Origin: Rachycentron canadum
Taxonomy: Eukaryota; Chordata; Actinopteri; Carangiformes; Rachycentridae
Reading direction: 5' to 3'
Length of the DNA stretch: 64,000 nt
Assembly (NCBI GenBank): GCA_038496675.1
Contig: CM076651.1
Location: 9,967,429-10,031,428 of the forward strand
Of this stretch, positions 51,091 through 61,400 are shown one piece after another. Both the position numbers and the translations under genes were made by a program. Below the pieces are notes generated by a model. That model saw only the letters and a program-made list of their open reading frames with translations, ran no database searches and was not told where the DNA came from. How positions within the stretch are numbered: position 1 is the first letter of the stretch; every line of letters begins with the position of its first letter.

Positions 51091-54000
51091 CTTATATCTC
51101 TCACTTTGCACCTGCCCTGCAACTCTCCCAGCCTCACAGGTTGGAAATCTTTGGATACCTCCCTTCTTCACCTTTTCATGGTAAAGCAACTTAAATGATC
51201 AAATACAGAATGATATATAGCATTTATGATTTAAAAAAAAAAAAAGAAATCACATAAATTAAAATCTAAACACCAAAGACAATACCAGGGATTGGGCAAG
51301 CATTATTTTCTTAAGTCACTTAAGTCAGAGTGAGAATTAGAATTTGAATTGAATGTATAAGATTTTTTTTTTTTAGTTTAGGTGTAAGTCAGAGAAAAGC
51401 AGCCTGGCCCAAACCCGGGAGAGCACTGGACAAACCAGAAGGACATGACGCTCACAGACATGAAGAAAGAAAGAAATGGTGCCGTGCCAGGGCAGGAAAC
51501 GAACCTCGAATATACCGCTCACCTTCTGGAGGCTGCGGCTGCTGCTGCTGCTCCAATATTTTCCGACGCCGCGCCTCCACCACTGGATTCTCATACTGTG
51601 TCTTTCTGTTTATATGACTGAGACAGACAAACAACACAGTAATGTTGGTAAAGATTGATTAGTGAAAAAAAAAGAAAGAAGATGCTCTTATCAATATGCA
51701 GGTTCAGTCTGTGCAGCTAAACAAATAAGACTTGAAGGTGAAGAGAATATATTTTTAAGACAGTCTTAAATTTGGAGAAACTCTGTTTTTCTTTCTGAGA
51801 TTTAATAAGGCGATTAACTTACTCCACATAATACACCCCATACACTGGGTCGTCTATTCTCTCCCATCCTGGAGGCAGCTCTGAAATACAGAAGGCAGCG
51901 TTACATGCAGAGAGACAATGCTACTTTGCACGTTTCCTGTCATTAGCAGAGCTGAGTGTGGTTGGGTTGAACTCTCCAAAACAGTCAGTACATCAAACAG
52001 TCATCATTCTTCACTTCACAGTACATATAGTATGCAATATTGCATTGGACAACATTGGTTTTGTGATCTACTTACTTCAGTCTTTTTGCAACAGCATTTT
52101 GCTGTTTGAATTCTCAGATCAAATGGGATCAAATATCAAGAAGAACTAACTGACTAAATGATCTAAAGTATTTACTTTAAGGATAATATATTTTTTTCTG
52201 CCATTATATTATTACATTATATTAAATTCTAGCAGTGGTTTCTGTCTGCTAAAGAGTTGCGACATTTTTAAATGCTCCCCCCTTAAAATGTCTGTTTTCT
52301 TGCATTACTTAAAGTTCAAAGACTCAAGCCAGTCTTCATTGGGTACAGAGGGTTCTAGTTGGGCCAGTTACACACATTTATAAATCTAGTCAACATGCCA
52401 GATATGTCTAGCTGTAAGTGTTTACATAAACTAAATCATGACCTGGATCACTCTCCAGCAGCCTACATTGCATTTATTCTGCTCATTTAGACTAAAACAC
52501 CCCACAGTAACTGTCAGAACAAAGACACAATACAGCTTCAAACAAGTCTACAACAGAGTACAAGTCAACTGAAGTCTGGTGTGGCAATTTAAAATTGAAA
52601 AACTACATGTTGTAATTCTTTTGCTAAATATTACTACAATATTATGCTCACACAGCCACACACACTTCTAACTACTCTTCATGGGAATAGGTGGACAGAT
52701 GAGGATTATTAAACTGACACGTTCCCACTAAGATGTTGGCATCTCAGTTCTCCACCTCACCCTATTTGATTTCAGACAAAGACATTACCTACTTGTGTTA
52801 CTGTGGACTTCTCCCAAGTCCAGTAAACACTTTTATAGGAGACTGGATTTCACAATCAATAATAACAGACCGTCTGCCTCTGTGCAGCCAGCAGTAATAA
52901 AGGCTTTCAGCCAGACATTCAAAGCCTGATTTGAGAATAACCTCTCATTCCATTATGGGTTGTTTGTTCTACCTGCATATGGGACGAGAATCGGCAGCTG
53001 AGCAATTTGCTAGTTTGTGAAGCAACTCCAAATACGTCTATCAGACTAAGTTCTCAGTACAACCTTAGCATAACTTATTCCAGATGTGTTTTTGTGCATC
53101 TTAGACAAATAACCACTGCTAGTCACACAATGTTATGTTATGCAATGTTTTTGTTGCATGAAACTAAAACTAAATTCACAGAAATCTACAAACGCTCAAT
53201 CTTTGGGAATGGATGTTAGAATTTTACATATAACTGAACCACATACAGAAAATCTCACAGTGAGAAATTCATTCTGTTGAGGGAGACATTTGAAGTGAGG
53301 AACAAAAAAAGTAATAAAACTAACTGTCAAAAGTGTTGACATTACACAGACACAACTCAGTTTACATCAGATGGTTTTATTTACCATCTTTAAACATGTT
53401 TCTGGAAAAAATACATCACTACCTATAAAACTTTAAAGTCACCCTGTGGTGTTTACAGTAAAGAAACACATTATGTGTGTCCTTAAGGTCCAAGAAAAAT
53501 GCTAAATCTATTATCTTGATTTTTTCCTTTTGTCTTAATGGAACTGTTGCACTGTTTACATCAGCTTGGACACAATACAAACATTATAACACTGCTCAAC
53601 AGTGCCATCATTGGTCAAAAATTTCCTTTCTCCAATCTGAATCAAAAAAACTTTCTATTTCAGCCAATTGACAGAATCAAACAATATTACAAAAAAAAGA
53701 TCTTATCACCACAACAAATTTTAATTAAGGAGATTATCTATTTTAAAGAAAACATGGGCCATAACTGTGCACCTGAGTAAAGTAACTCAGAATAACCCTA
53801 GTTTACACAAAATCTTACCTAAATCACTCTCCAGGTCCTCCGTATGTATCCCTTCTTCTCCAAAGTGAAAGCAAGATGAAACAAAGAAAACAAAATGAAG
53901 AATAGAAAAGAGATGGATAGCAGAGGAGAGGTGGTACAGGGATGGTAGAATTAAGAGCAAATAAAGAATGAAGTGACAGTCCAGAGAAAAGCAAATAGGG

Positions 54001-57000
54001 AAACAGAAACCCCTTAGTCTCAGAACTGATATTAACAGGATGAAACATCTAAAAAGAAAAACACTCAAACAAAAGAAGTGCTGTGTGTCACTTTCAATTT
54101 CACCACTTGATGGTGCAATTTTGCAATTTGTATTCTAAAATCCGAGATTGCCAACTGTCATTTGAAAAATCTCTTCATAATTATTGCAGAATTTTAATTA
54201 ATTTTTCTGACAGTAACTGTGAATGAACATTAACACACCAAATTATGGCAAAAGCGGGACACATATCAAATTAACAAATCTAACAATCAAAATCAAATCA
54301 ATCAATCAAAACAGCGGCAAAAACCTTTTCTAAATGCACTTCTGAGAAGTTAGGTGACGCCACTACACAATATACAAGATGAGCTCCATGTCTGAGACCT
54401 CAAGCACCACCTACTGAGTCTTAAACCACTACACAGAAGTGTGAATGCACACTCATTATGTAAACAATGTGAAGCAGCTTACCATCATCATCACACTCTT
54501 CCAGAGGCCTGGAGGCTTTGTCTCGACACCGAGGATCCAGCCAGGATGTGGTCTTTGTGTTGTGGCTGTGAGGAAACAAATACAGCAACAGAACAATTCA
54601 ACACAGGCCATGAAACCAACAAATAAAAGCATAGCAGAGGCACACGAATACATCAATAAGAATTAAAAAGTAAACCGCGTCAGCAAGTTTACAGAGGACA
54701 GAGGGCGTCGGCTGCAAAGAGAAATGAGAATAACAGAGCAACATAGGCAAAAAATCAACAAAGGACCTGATTTTTCCCTCCATTGTTAAACAAGAATTAC
54801 ATACTGTAATTCATACTGTAATTCAGTGATAGCAGAAATGAACATACAAGCTCTGAAAATGCATAGCCATGTCCTGGTGGTGTGTCTTTGCCGTGCTGCA
54901 GAGGGAACAGAGAGGTGGAGGTAGTCAGGTGATCAGGATGTGATCTCCTTTAGAGATCGGGACATGCAGGGATTAACAGGAAAGCAGTGGCACCCAGGGG
55001 GTTGGGCAGGTTGGCTGGGGAGGCCTAAAAACCAAATCATGGGGGAAGACAAGCCACTGGACGAACAAAAGGGATAATAGTGCAGGTAAAATACAGAAAA
55101 TACCAACTACGGTATGAGCTATGGTGACAAATATTGATACGGGAAGTGCTCAGAGTGTGTTGATGCAAACCGCTAATTGTTGTGCGTTGTCGATACATAC
55201 TCTATGAAGTAAAGTTCTCCGTTCTCGGTGTAGGCCATCTCCCAGTTTTCAGGCAGCGGTCCCAGCGGGTCTTCTGGAGAGACCTGCGGTTCGGCCAGGG
55301 TCTGCTGCCCACTGTCTGCGGTGGAGGTGACTGCATTGTTCAGACCACAGGATGGAGCACTGTCACGTGCGGGGTATGGCCGGAGGATGCCACCACGGCT
55401 CTCGTCCTGGTCGTTAGGGTTACCTGTGCACAACAAAGGAGAGGGGAAGAGACTACGCACTAAGGATCCTGGGTAAGACAACGAGCACAACACAGAACAA
55501 CAACAACAACAAAAAAAAAAACCACAGTTTATGCCTCATACATGCGTGGAAAGAATAAAATGAGCAGACATGCAACTTAAACCACACCGAACTCCCTGCC
55601 CTTCCCCCTTCCTAACTTTGGCTCCCTCCAATTTCTAGTGTACTGAAAAGGCCCCAGGAATATGCTAATTCTTTCAGCAACAGTCTTTCCAAAACTCTTT
55701 TTGACCCCCACCTTCTTTTACATCTCCACCCATAAGCCTCTTTCTTCTAAAGCTAGCAATCCCAACCCCCATCCCCATTCGCTCTCCAGTTCTGGCCCAG
55801 TGTCCTCCACCACTTCCGTGGGCCTTTCAGGGTTGATAAAATGCTAATTCAACACTTTGGCTGCCTGGCAGGGAGACACAGAGAGGGCATAGATTCACAG
55901 CAGAAAAAAAAAACACCCATCTATCACACAAAACAGGAAAGAGCTCAAAGGAGAGAAGAAAAGTCTCATATTGTCACCTGTTTTCTTCTTTTATTCATAT
56001 TATAGACTTCATTTACATGCAGATGACATTTCTAACAAGGTGTGTTGAGAAAATCTGCCGTGAAAATACAACTGTCACCTGAAGCAGAAATATTAACACT
56101 TGCCAAACACATACATATACGTTTGGCAAGAATTGGATGAGCCAAAGCTGAGAAAAGTGACAAAATTAGGTAGATATGTGGGTTGTGGCATGGAGAGAAA
56201 ATCTCTCAGAGTCGCCGGTAATCTACTTCTGCCCCCAGTACACCCCTCCTCACAGGCAGATGGCAGTGTTTGGAGGCTCCCAGAAAGAGGCATCAGCATC
56301 ACAAAGACATGATGTAACCGCCAGACACCATACAACAGAGGAGAGGATCGTAAACATACACTTTGTCTCTCTCCACTTAGTATCCTTAATCTTGGACACA
56401 CACGTGTATCCACAGACACTCCTAAAGTAGCATCCACTCAAGAACAAACACGGCACAGATGGAGGAGACTACGCATGCAGAGAGGAAAGAAAGCTGCAGA
56501 CAGAGAAACTTCAGTCAACAGAGAGAGGCAGAAGAGGTGCTACGACGCCCTCACCTGTAAAACTGTTGTTCATTTCCGTGGCCTGGTCGTCATCGTCGTC
56601 GTCAGCAGGCACTACTCGGGCGTTTTGCATGTCATTGTAGGACTTGGTGCGCTTTGGGGTGGACTGCCGGGAGCCTGCATCACTGAGAATCACTGTCCCA
56701 ATGATGGGCTGCCTTGGCGGCTTGGGGGTCCCATAATAGTTACCTAGGCAACAAGAAGGACATTAGCATGCTTGAGAGAGACACAGAAGGAGGCAGAAGG
56801 AGAAACTGAGAGAAAGAGAGGAAAAGGATAAAAAAAAAAACCAAAAACAGGCGGAGTGGAGGACAGAGAGATAGAGAGAATCTATGAAACCTCCTAATCT
56901 TACGCTGAGAGCAAAAGACATAAAGCTGGATCACAGTGTGACTACAAATCATGGCATCAAGCAGCTGGCGAGAAAGCAGAACGGCTCTAGTTTGTATTTG

Positions 57001-58495
57001 AGGCTGCAGAGCTGTATTGGATGCTAAAAGCACTGAGTAAAAAAAAAAAATGAAATGAACCAGCTCACAATAGCCTGCTTGTTTAAGCAGCTTTTTTTTT
57101 TTTTAACTGAAACTGTTGTTCATCTGTCAGTGGTGCAAACAAAGAATTTATCAATCATGTTTTTTTCTGGCATTGTACCAATCATGTCTATGTATATCTC
57201 TGTATTATGAGAGGAAGAGAGGGCTTAAATGCACAGATGTGATGTTAGATGACAAGTCAGATAAGAAAATTTATACATCTCCCATGTCTGTTCAGTAGGT
57301 ATGAAGCTAGAACCCAGCAGTTGTTTATCTCGTGATTATTTGCTTCCCTGTTGATAAATAGATTAAATTGACACCAATCTTATGTCTGAAGACTAAATAT
57401 GAACATACAACTAGCAACCAGTAAGCCTAGCTGAAGCATCTTTGTTACTGAGCTTTAAAAGTTGGTGGCAGATTTTGCTAACACTGGAGTCTGGAGTCTA
57501 GCTGCTTCACTCCGTTTCCAGTATTTATGTTCAGTTAAGCTAGCTGGCTACTGGTTATATCTACATAGTCATTGTGTGCACTATGCAAAGGTATTTCCCA
57601 AGATGTCAAACTATTATTTTAACAGTTTGATTTCACTAAAAGATGTCAAATCCCCTCTTTTCCTGACAACTATGTAATGTTTACTATCAAATAAAAAAGG
57701 CTACCAATTTGCATAAAAACTATTTGCATATAAGTTACATATGATCAAATCTGTTTCTATCATCATTCAGTCTAGATTTATTCATAAATCAATAATCCAG
57801 GCTTCCTCTGGCTGTCTGGATGGCCACCGACTCCTGTGGACAGGTATTTGACATTGTCTGCGTGAAAGAGTGAACAGTGCCAACACACGCCAGAACCAGT
57901 GCCAAGCAGATTAATGTCGCAGCATTCTCTATCAGCCCCATGCCACAATCACACACACGCGCACACACACACACGCACGCACGGACGGACGGACGCACAC
58001 ACGCACACACAAATCTGACTTAGCCCTGCATGACATACATCCTCACAAAAACACGATGCATGAACACACATCCGCCCACACGTTTACACACAGGTTTGCG
58101 TCAGTTATGAGACTTGGCGCTGCATAACACTGTCCTCATCAGAATGAGAGGGGCAGATGTGGAGTGACCCGCTGTCTCCCGGGTGCATCTCCCCCCATCA
58201 TGCACAATCTAATCAGAATCAACTGAGTGCACAGTCAAACAGCCCTGCCCGCATGTAAGGAAAAAATAAATGTTGATCGCTGCTACGCTTCTTGTATCTG
58301 TGGTGAATCTGAACACCTGCGCCATCATGAATCGCATGGAGTGTCAGTTATGATCATTATCTTCATCATCCTCACCTTCATATGTTCCGATTTCCAGTAG
58401 TGTGCCACTCTCCTCAAGTTCTAGGAAGTCCTCCACAGATAAGAAGTTGTAATCCACCCCAGGGACCTCTCCGTCTCGAGGGGGCCGGGTTGTAC
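25218..58495 (-). CDS. magi1: MAGI1 membrane-associated guanylate kinase scaffold, 3' part (21 coding exons)
   Basis: Multi-domain scaffold of tight and adherens junctions. MAGI proteins bind partners such as PTEN, beta-catenin and receptor tails through PDZ domains and PPxY ligands through WW domains. Exons in order of translation: 58376-58495, 56555-56743, 55201-55423, 54483-54565, 53819-53854, 51823-51880, 51523-51617, 50378-50500, 49791-49976, 48942-49553, 41922-41956, 38590-38845, 36117-36208, 35120-35315, 34640-34942, 31516-31683, 29808-29895, 29640-29700, 28522-28665, 27918-28056, 25218-26314. They total 4304 bases and stay in frame, giving 1434 visible residues plus stop. Domains in this numbering: GuK end 1-45, WW1 157-189, WW2 219-248, PDZ1 about 325-410, PDZ2 494-576, PDZ3 679-763, PDZ4 840-925, PDZ5 978-1063, basic tail 1070-1434. 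Linkers and the terminal DLSI match MAGI1 rather than MAGI2/3. PDZ0 and the GuK start lie beyond 64000. Teleost a/b copy unresolved. Confidence 0.95.
27918..28056 (-). CDS. magi1: magi1 exon: rest of PDZ5
   Basis: 139 bases, phase 0/1, acceptor TTCTTTAG and donor GTAGGT. Encodes VGDEILEINGESTKNMKHSR, AIELIKNGGRRARLVLKRGD and GSVPEY. Completes PDZ5 and leads into the tail. Confidence 0.95.
28522..28665 (-). CDS. magi1: magi1 exon: first part of PDZ5
   Basis: 144 bases, phase 0/0, acceptor ATCTCATAG and donor GTATGA. Encodes DAEFYSVDLERDSKGFGFSL, RGGREYNMDLYVLRLAEDG and NGKMR. PDZ5 loop GFGF is at 990-993. Being phase 0 on both sides it could be skipped without a frameshift, which would destroy PDZ5. 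Confidence 0.95.
29145..29237. repeat. magi1: Spacer-free palindrome with 41-base arms
   Basis: Left arm 29145-29185, right arm 29186-29237, centred on ACAGATCTGT. The arms are complementary throughout, except that the right arm has one extra 11-base unit (AGACATAAAAT tandem duplicate). Located in the intron between the PDZ5 first exon and the Pro/Thr linker exon of magi1. Confidence 0.95.
29640..29700 (-). CDS. magi1: magi1 exon: Pro/Thr-rich linker before PDZ5
   Basis: 61 bases, phase 2/0, acceptor TTTAAAG and donor GTAAGA. Encodes NNSKSKGAPPPPPTQTQTAQ. It occupies the place of the human [20 protein letters not shown] segment but is diverged; the five-proline run is a possible SH3 or EVH1 ligand (inference). 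Phases support it as a real exon. Confidence 0.82.
29808..29895 (-). CDS. magi1: magi1 exon: linker between PDZ4 and PDZ5
   Basis: 88 bases, phase 1/2, acceptor TTTCCAG and donor GTATGC. Encodes ESSNASLLTNAEKIATITTT and HTPQQSTESR, matching the human linker. Confidence 0.93.
31050..31140 (+). mobile_element. Short 3' fragment of an L2/SINE-type repeat
   Basis: ATAAGGTAAGCAGTATAGCT followed by GATGGGTGTATGGATGGATGG resembles the terminal part of the same repeat type seen at 21901-22232. It lies within a magi1 intron. Confidence 0.45.
31516..31683 (-). CDS. magi1: magi1 exon: rest of PDZ4
   Basis: 168 bases, phase 1/1, acceptor AAAATAG and donor GTAAGG. Encodes [40 protein letters not shown] and the closing strand VSLRIIPGD. 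Conservation with human MAGI1 is almost complete. Confidence 0.96.
34640..34942 (-). CDS. magi1: magi1 exon: Gly/Ser linker and start of PDZ4
   Basis: 303 bases, phase 1/1, acceptor CTCCCCAG and donor GTAAGT. Contains PPSPASSHHSS, RTPQGSQNSLNTVSSGSGS, a polyglycine run, then YDVEIQRGENEGFGFVIVSS, the first strand and loop of PDZ4 (GFGF at 851-854). The low-complexity linker is unusually conserved with human. Confidence 0.95.
35120..35315 (-). CDS. magi1: magi1 exon: rest of PDZ3
   Basis: 196 bases, phase 0/1, acceptor TTTTCCAG and donor GTGATG. Encodes IYIGHIVKYGAADEDGRLRS, GDELICVDGTAVVGKSHQLV and the final strand HVNLTVRRK, then TSGYG. The PDZ part is nearly identical to human MAGI1; the last residues differ from the human VVFAVPK variant and may mark another splice form. 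Confidence 0.94.
36117..36208 (-). CDS. magi1: magi1 exon: start of PDZ3
   Basis: 92 bases, phase 1/0, acceptor TGTTTTAG and donor GTAAGT. Encodes LPDCQEQDIFLWRKDTGFG and FRILGGNEPGEP, with the GFGF loop of PDZ3 at 689-692. It joins the previous exon as SRLPDCQEQ, the short form; the long human insert between them was not found. Confidence 0.94.
38015..38057. repeat. CA microsatellite
   Basis: ACACACAAACACACAC followed by an unbroken CA run in a magi1 intron. Confidence 0.95.
38590..38845 (-). CDS. magi1: magi1 exon: Ser/Pro-rich linker before PDZ3
   Basis: 256 bases, phase 0/1, donor GTGAGT. Translation starts HQLERKDSQSSSQHSVCSHR, goes through a Pro/Ala-rich stretch and ends KKPDPFKIWAQSRSMYES, a strongly conserved MAGI1 motif. 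The acceptor could be CACCCAG before CACCAG or the second CAG six bases further on (start 38839), giving or dropping His-Gln. Confidence 0.92.
41922..41956 (-). CDS. magi1: magi1 35-base microexon after PDZ2
   Basis: Encodes GVVPAKRSPKLV, equivalent to the human segment GLPVPKKSPKSQ. Phase 1 in and 0 out, acceptor TTTTGCAG and donor GTGAGT. Both neighbouring introns are large (7.0 and 3.1 kb). Skipping it would break the frame (35 bases), so it should be constitutive unless paired with another alternative site. Confidence 0.83.
41957..48941 (-). other. magi1: Large magi1 intron (7.0 kb)
   Basis: Between the PDZ2 exon and the 35-base microexon. No additional MAGI1-like exon was recognised. 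Contains a CA repeat and a short TATATA tract near 46195-46222. An intron this long beside a microexon often carries splicing enhancers (inference only). Confidence 0.75.
44117..44159. repeat. CA microsatellite
   Basis: CA run with AAACACAC interruptions in the large intron after the PDZ2 exon of magi1. Confidence 0.95.
48942..49553 (-). CDS. magi1: magi1 exon: end of PDZ1, linker and PDZ2
   Basis: 612 bases, the largest internal exon, phase 1/1, acceptor GGTGCAG and donor GTACGT. Carries the end of PDZ1 (SVNDTIVLGYTHAQVVKIF), a conserved linker (GYPLPFDPDDPNTSLVTS) and nearly all of PDZ2 with loop KGFGFTIADS at about 504-513 and the helix HNQVVDLLSKCP. The frame runs on into the intron for about 40 meaningless codons before a stop. 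Confidence 0.96.
49791..49976 (-). CDS. magi1: magi1 exon: first part of PDZ1
   Basis: 186 bases, phase 1/1, acceptor TTCTGCAG and donor GTGCAG. Encodes GKPFFTRNPAELKG, then the PDZ1 carboxylate-binding loop RRGFGFTVVGGDEPDEF and KSLVLDGPAAVDGKMETG. Very close to human MAGI1. Confidence 0.95.
50378..50500 (-). CDS. magi1: magi1 exon: linker between WW2 and PDZ1
   Basis: 123 bases, phase 1/1, acceptor TGTACAG and donor GTAAAT. Begins EWIEEHS, similar to the human EEWTEDHS, and continues as a Pro/Ala-rich linker of low conservation. Frame and phase fit both neighbours. Confidence 0.85.
51027..51086. repeat. GT microsatellite, about 30 uninterrupted units
   Basis: The longest perfect dinucleotide run in the window, in a magi1 intron between the PDZ1 and WW2 exons. 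Confidence 0.97.
51523..51617 (-). CDS. magi1: magi1 exon: second half of WW2 and short poly-Gln
   Basis: 95 bases, phase 2/1, acceptor GTCTCAG and donor GTGAGC. Encodes HINRKTQYENP; the second WW position is Tyr rather than Trp, as in other MAGI1 proteins. Then come a basic helix-like stretch and QQQQPQPP. The Gln run is only four long here, against a long, variable run in human MAGI1. Confidence 0.93.
51823..51880 (-). CDS. magi1: magi1 exon: first half of WW2
   Basis: 58 bases, phase 1/2, acceptor TATTTCAG and donor GTAAGT. Encodes LPPGWERIDDPVYGVYYV, the first two strands of WW2 with its first Trp (W223). Confidence 0.93.
53819..53854 (-). CDS. magi1: magi1 36-base microexon in the inter-WW linker
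   Basis: Short exon, phase 1/1, donor GTAAGA, encoding EGIHTEDLESDL between the two WW domains. It matches the human linker (EGVHTEELDSEL) closely. The acceptor sits in GAGAAG, so an alternative acceptor three bases upstream could add one Glu. Without this exon the WW1-WW2 spacing would fall by 12 residues with the frame kept. Confidence 0.88.
   Translation of the reverse strand, partial: KGYIRRTWRVI
54483..54565 (-). CDS. magi1: magi1 exon: second half of WW1
   Basis: 83 bases, phase 2/1, acceptor CCTCACAG and donor GTAAGC. Encodes HNTKTTSWLDPR with the second signature Trp (W186) and Pro189, then an acidic linker beginning LEECDDD. Both WW1 tryptophans are present, so PPxY binding should be possible. 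Confidence 0.94.
55201..55423 (-). CDS. magi1: magi1 exon: linker and first half of WW1
   Basis: 223 bases, phase 1/2, acceptor GTGCACAG and donor GTATGT. About 50 residues of poorly conserved linker precede LGPLPENWEMAYTENGELYF, the first two strands of WW1 with its first signature Trp. The domain is split at Asp178 and finishes in the next exon. Confidence 0.94.
56555..56743 (-). CDS. magi1: magi1 exon: GuK-WW linker
   Basis: 189 bases, phase 1/1, acceptor TGCCTAG and donor GTGAGG. Starts with NYYGTPKPP, then STPKRTKSYNDMQNA, a MAGI1 linker motif, followed by an acidic DDDDDD run and MNNSFT. The linker is probably disordered. Its beginning completes the GuK domain from the preceding exon. 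Confidence 0.93.
57949..58011. repeat. Mixed CA/GGAC tandem repeat
   Basis: CACACACGCGCACACACACA followed by GCACGGACGGACGGACGCAC and CACACACGCACACAC, in a magi1 intron. Confidence 0.9.
58376..58495 (-). CDS. magi1: magi1 exon: end of guanylate-kinase-like domain
   Basis: First MAGI1 exon visible in the window (120 bases, phase 1 in, phase 1 out). The translation contains VPGVDYNFLSVEDFLELE and ESGTLLEIGTYEG, the conserved end of the catalytically inactive GuK-like domain. The acceptor is TTCTCAG and the donor GTGAGG. The entering codon needs a T from the previous exon to make the conserved Cys. That previous exon is not found up to 64000, so an intron longer than 5.5 kb precedes this one. 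Confidence 0.93.
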
Positions 58496-61400
58496 CTGAG
58501 AAAAAGAAAAAAAATTTAAGTTTAAGTTGAGTTTAATTTCCATTCAAAATTCAAGCCATGTGCTTACAGTGGGCTGAAGGTGAAATCTGATGTTCCTTCT
58601 CCTGGAATTGCAACACATTCAATATTCTCCTCCGAAAACACTGAAAGCCTATAATTTGTGTAAAAGTGCAGTCAACATCGCAACATTCATTCCAGCTTTT
58701 TGAGATGATGAGCGGTCAGGGGGAAGGGTTTCTACAGCAGGAAATGAGAGAGATCTGAAATCAAGAGGGTGCAATTGTAATTCAGTGCAGTGATTGGAAG
58801 TACAGTGACTGGTGAGTGGCTCTGAATATCACGTCAGGAAATTAAATGGAGGCTCACATCTCGAGCTATCTCTCTGCCTCATGGGAAACTGCTGCCTGCT
58901 GAGTCAGAAGATAAGATAAAGGTCACCTTTAGCAATAGTACCGATCCTGTTATCAATCCATCCGCTTCTTCATGGTGAGTCTGGAATTGCATTGACATAA
59001 TACTATTATAGTCGTATTACTTAAGATGGCATTAAAGATGCATTGTTCCTGTTACGACTGCAAGGCTCTATAGCTACACTTACTGCATTCTTGGGTATTG
59101 TTAGGTTTAACTGTAGAATAATAAAAGCCTTTCAGTCAGACAATATAAACCGCAACTGAGCCATGTTGTGAAACCAGAGAAGACATGAAACTCATAGTAG
59201 AAGTATGTTTGACATAATTCAAGAAATTGCAAGAACTGCACATTAGAGATCTGACCAGAGTCTGTATCAACTCTTTGGTTTCAAAATCTCTTTAAAGGGA
59301 AAACCATCATCAACATTTTCCTTGCTGGCCTTACTGCCCTGAGCCTGATCCCCCTTTGGAGTTAATGATTAGTGGTCTGCGGTCTTTTACTTTGTTGTGT
59401 GACCACTTTGTAAGAGGAAGCTTGATACCAGACAATAGAGACAGGAGCTATTGTGTCTTTGTTTTTACAAAGATGACAGGCCAGATGGTTGACGGAAGTT
59501 GTAACCCATCTGTGATCAGGGTTATTTGTGTGCATATATACACATATGCATATGAATGTAGTGTTTTCTCACACCCCTCTTAAGTGAGGTAGACTTCACT
59601 TCACAGGCAGCAACGTGAACTATTGTACACCACAAACAATACACCTTACAGCTACCTCATAGCAAGACTAAAGCTGGATACTATGTCAAAACCACGAGCT
59701 GAATGCTTGAATAGCATCTCAAAACACCTTTCCCCTACATCTTTCTGATGACAGATTAGGAGGAGTCTGTGCCCAACCATTTCTTTAACTTTCCGAAACC
59801 AATAATCTGACATCTAATACGCTGTGAATTAAAGGTCTTCATAGGTCAAAAATCCTGAACAGATCTGTGGAAAACTTTAACCAAACCTGATGCACATACA
59901 TTCGCTCTCAAAAAAGAAAGACCTGATCTGAAGGGGGCCCTGGACACAATCACACTGGACCAAAATAAACACAAGAAGCAATTACACCTGATCCAAAATG
60001 CAGTCGCACTGAACAGGTTCCGACAGAGTGAGAACACCAACACCAGCAGCAGCACGATGCAATTTCAATTAACAAGAAGCTGTGGTGGAAGAAGACCGGG
60101 TGCCTGTTACTCTTGCAGGGTCTCTGTAAATAATTTCATCAAGCAGGTCTGGACCTGTTCTATTTGGAAAGTGCCTTGAGATAACGTCTGTTATGAGCTA
60201 GTGCTATATAAATAAAATTGACTTGACCAGTAAATTAATAATAATACCCTAAGAATTATTGTAAACTTACAGAAACTAAAATAATTTATTGATTTGTGCA
60301 TTTATCCCAGTTTCCTTGTCAGAACAAAGCTCAGATGATTTGTAAAGTTCTTACTCTCCCCCTTAACCTCAGTGATCAGAGCTGATACCACATGGATGTG
60401 GATCCACTCAGTTATTGTACATATGGATACACAGAGGTCAGCTGCCCAGCAGTACAACAAGACCCTACCTGACTAATATTTGGACCCAGGGTGCCTCTCT
60501 GGACCTGGAAAGGCCTCTGCTATGAATGCCTTCAAGGAGAGACAGACAGATAATGTTCTTACAAGTGATCCAGACTGGGAAACTAATGTCTTTCATTTCA
60601 CTCCATACAATAGTTAACACAAATTTAACACAAAATCATAAATGTCAACCTCATCGTGGTGCTAGGGGAAAAGTCAGGTGATCAAAATCATTACCATTCA
60701 TCCTCTGGGCACCACAAATGTCTGCACAAAATGACATCTCAACTGATTCAGTAATTGTTGAGATACTTATGTCTAGACCAAAGTGGTGGACAGACCTTCC
60801 ATTGATCTGTGCCACTAGCATCATGGCTAACAATTGGTAAGAAAAAAAAAACATCTTGGTTTTTGAAAGCAGATAAATTCAGAAATTAAAGTTTATCAAT
60901 CTTTAAACACTTTACCATCATCACGTGTATGTATGTATTCTTGACAGGCGAGAATTTTTTTTTTTCTTTTTGCAGTGTTTACCTGCTCTTTTCCAATATG
61001 CAAGCACTAACTCCATCCCTCCGGGTACATCCAGCCCACAAACACCTGATAATAAGTAGGCCTTTACTGTGTGCTGCTCAATCCTACACCTTCACTGCAC
61101 TGCAAAGGCAACACTTATCCCCTTTATCACTTCTCCCCCTGCCATTTCGAAAATGATACTCAAGATAAATTGATAAGGAGGCGATTTAGTTGACAAGACC
61201 TAGTGCTCAGTGTGTGAGCAACAAAGCAAGTTCCTTGCACACAAAGGAGAGAAAAAAAATCACCTCCCTGACCGTTTACAGCAGCAACACAGAAGCAAAG
61301 TGCTGCTTTGTATTCACCTCAGTGGACTGAGATGAGATGAAAGTGAAGTTGCCTGGGAGTTTGAGTCATAGGACTGGGTGGTCCCAGGGTGGGAGATGTT

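Noticed and set aside
54786..54832. Short tandem repeat of ATACTGTAATTC as a possible regulatory site
   Set aside because: Only two units and no further support.
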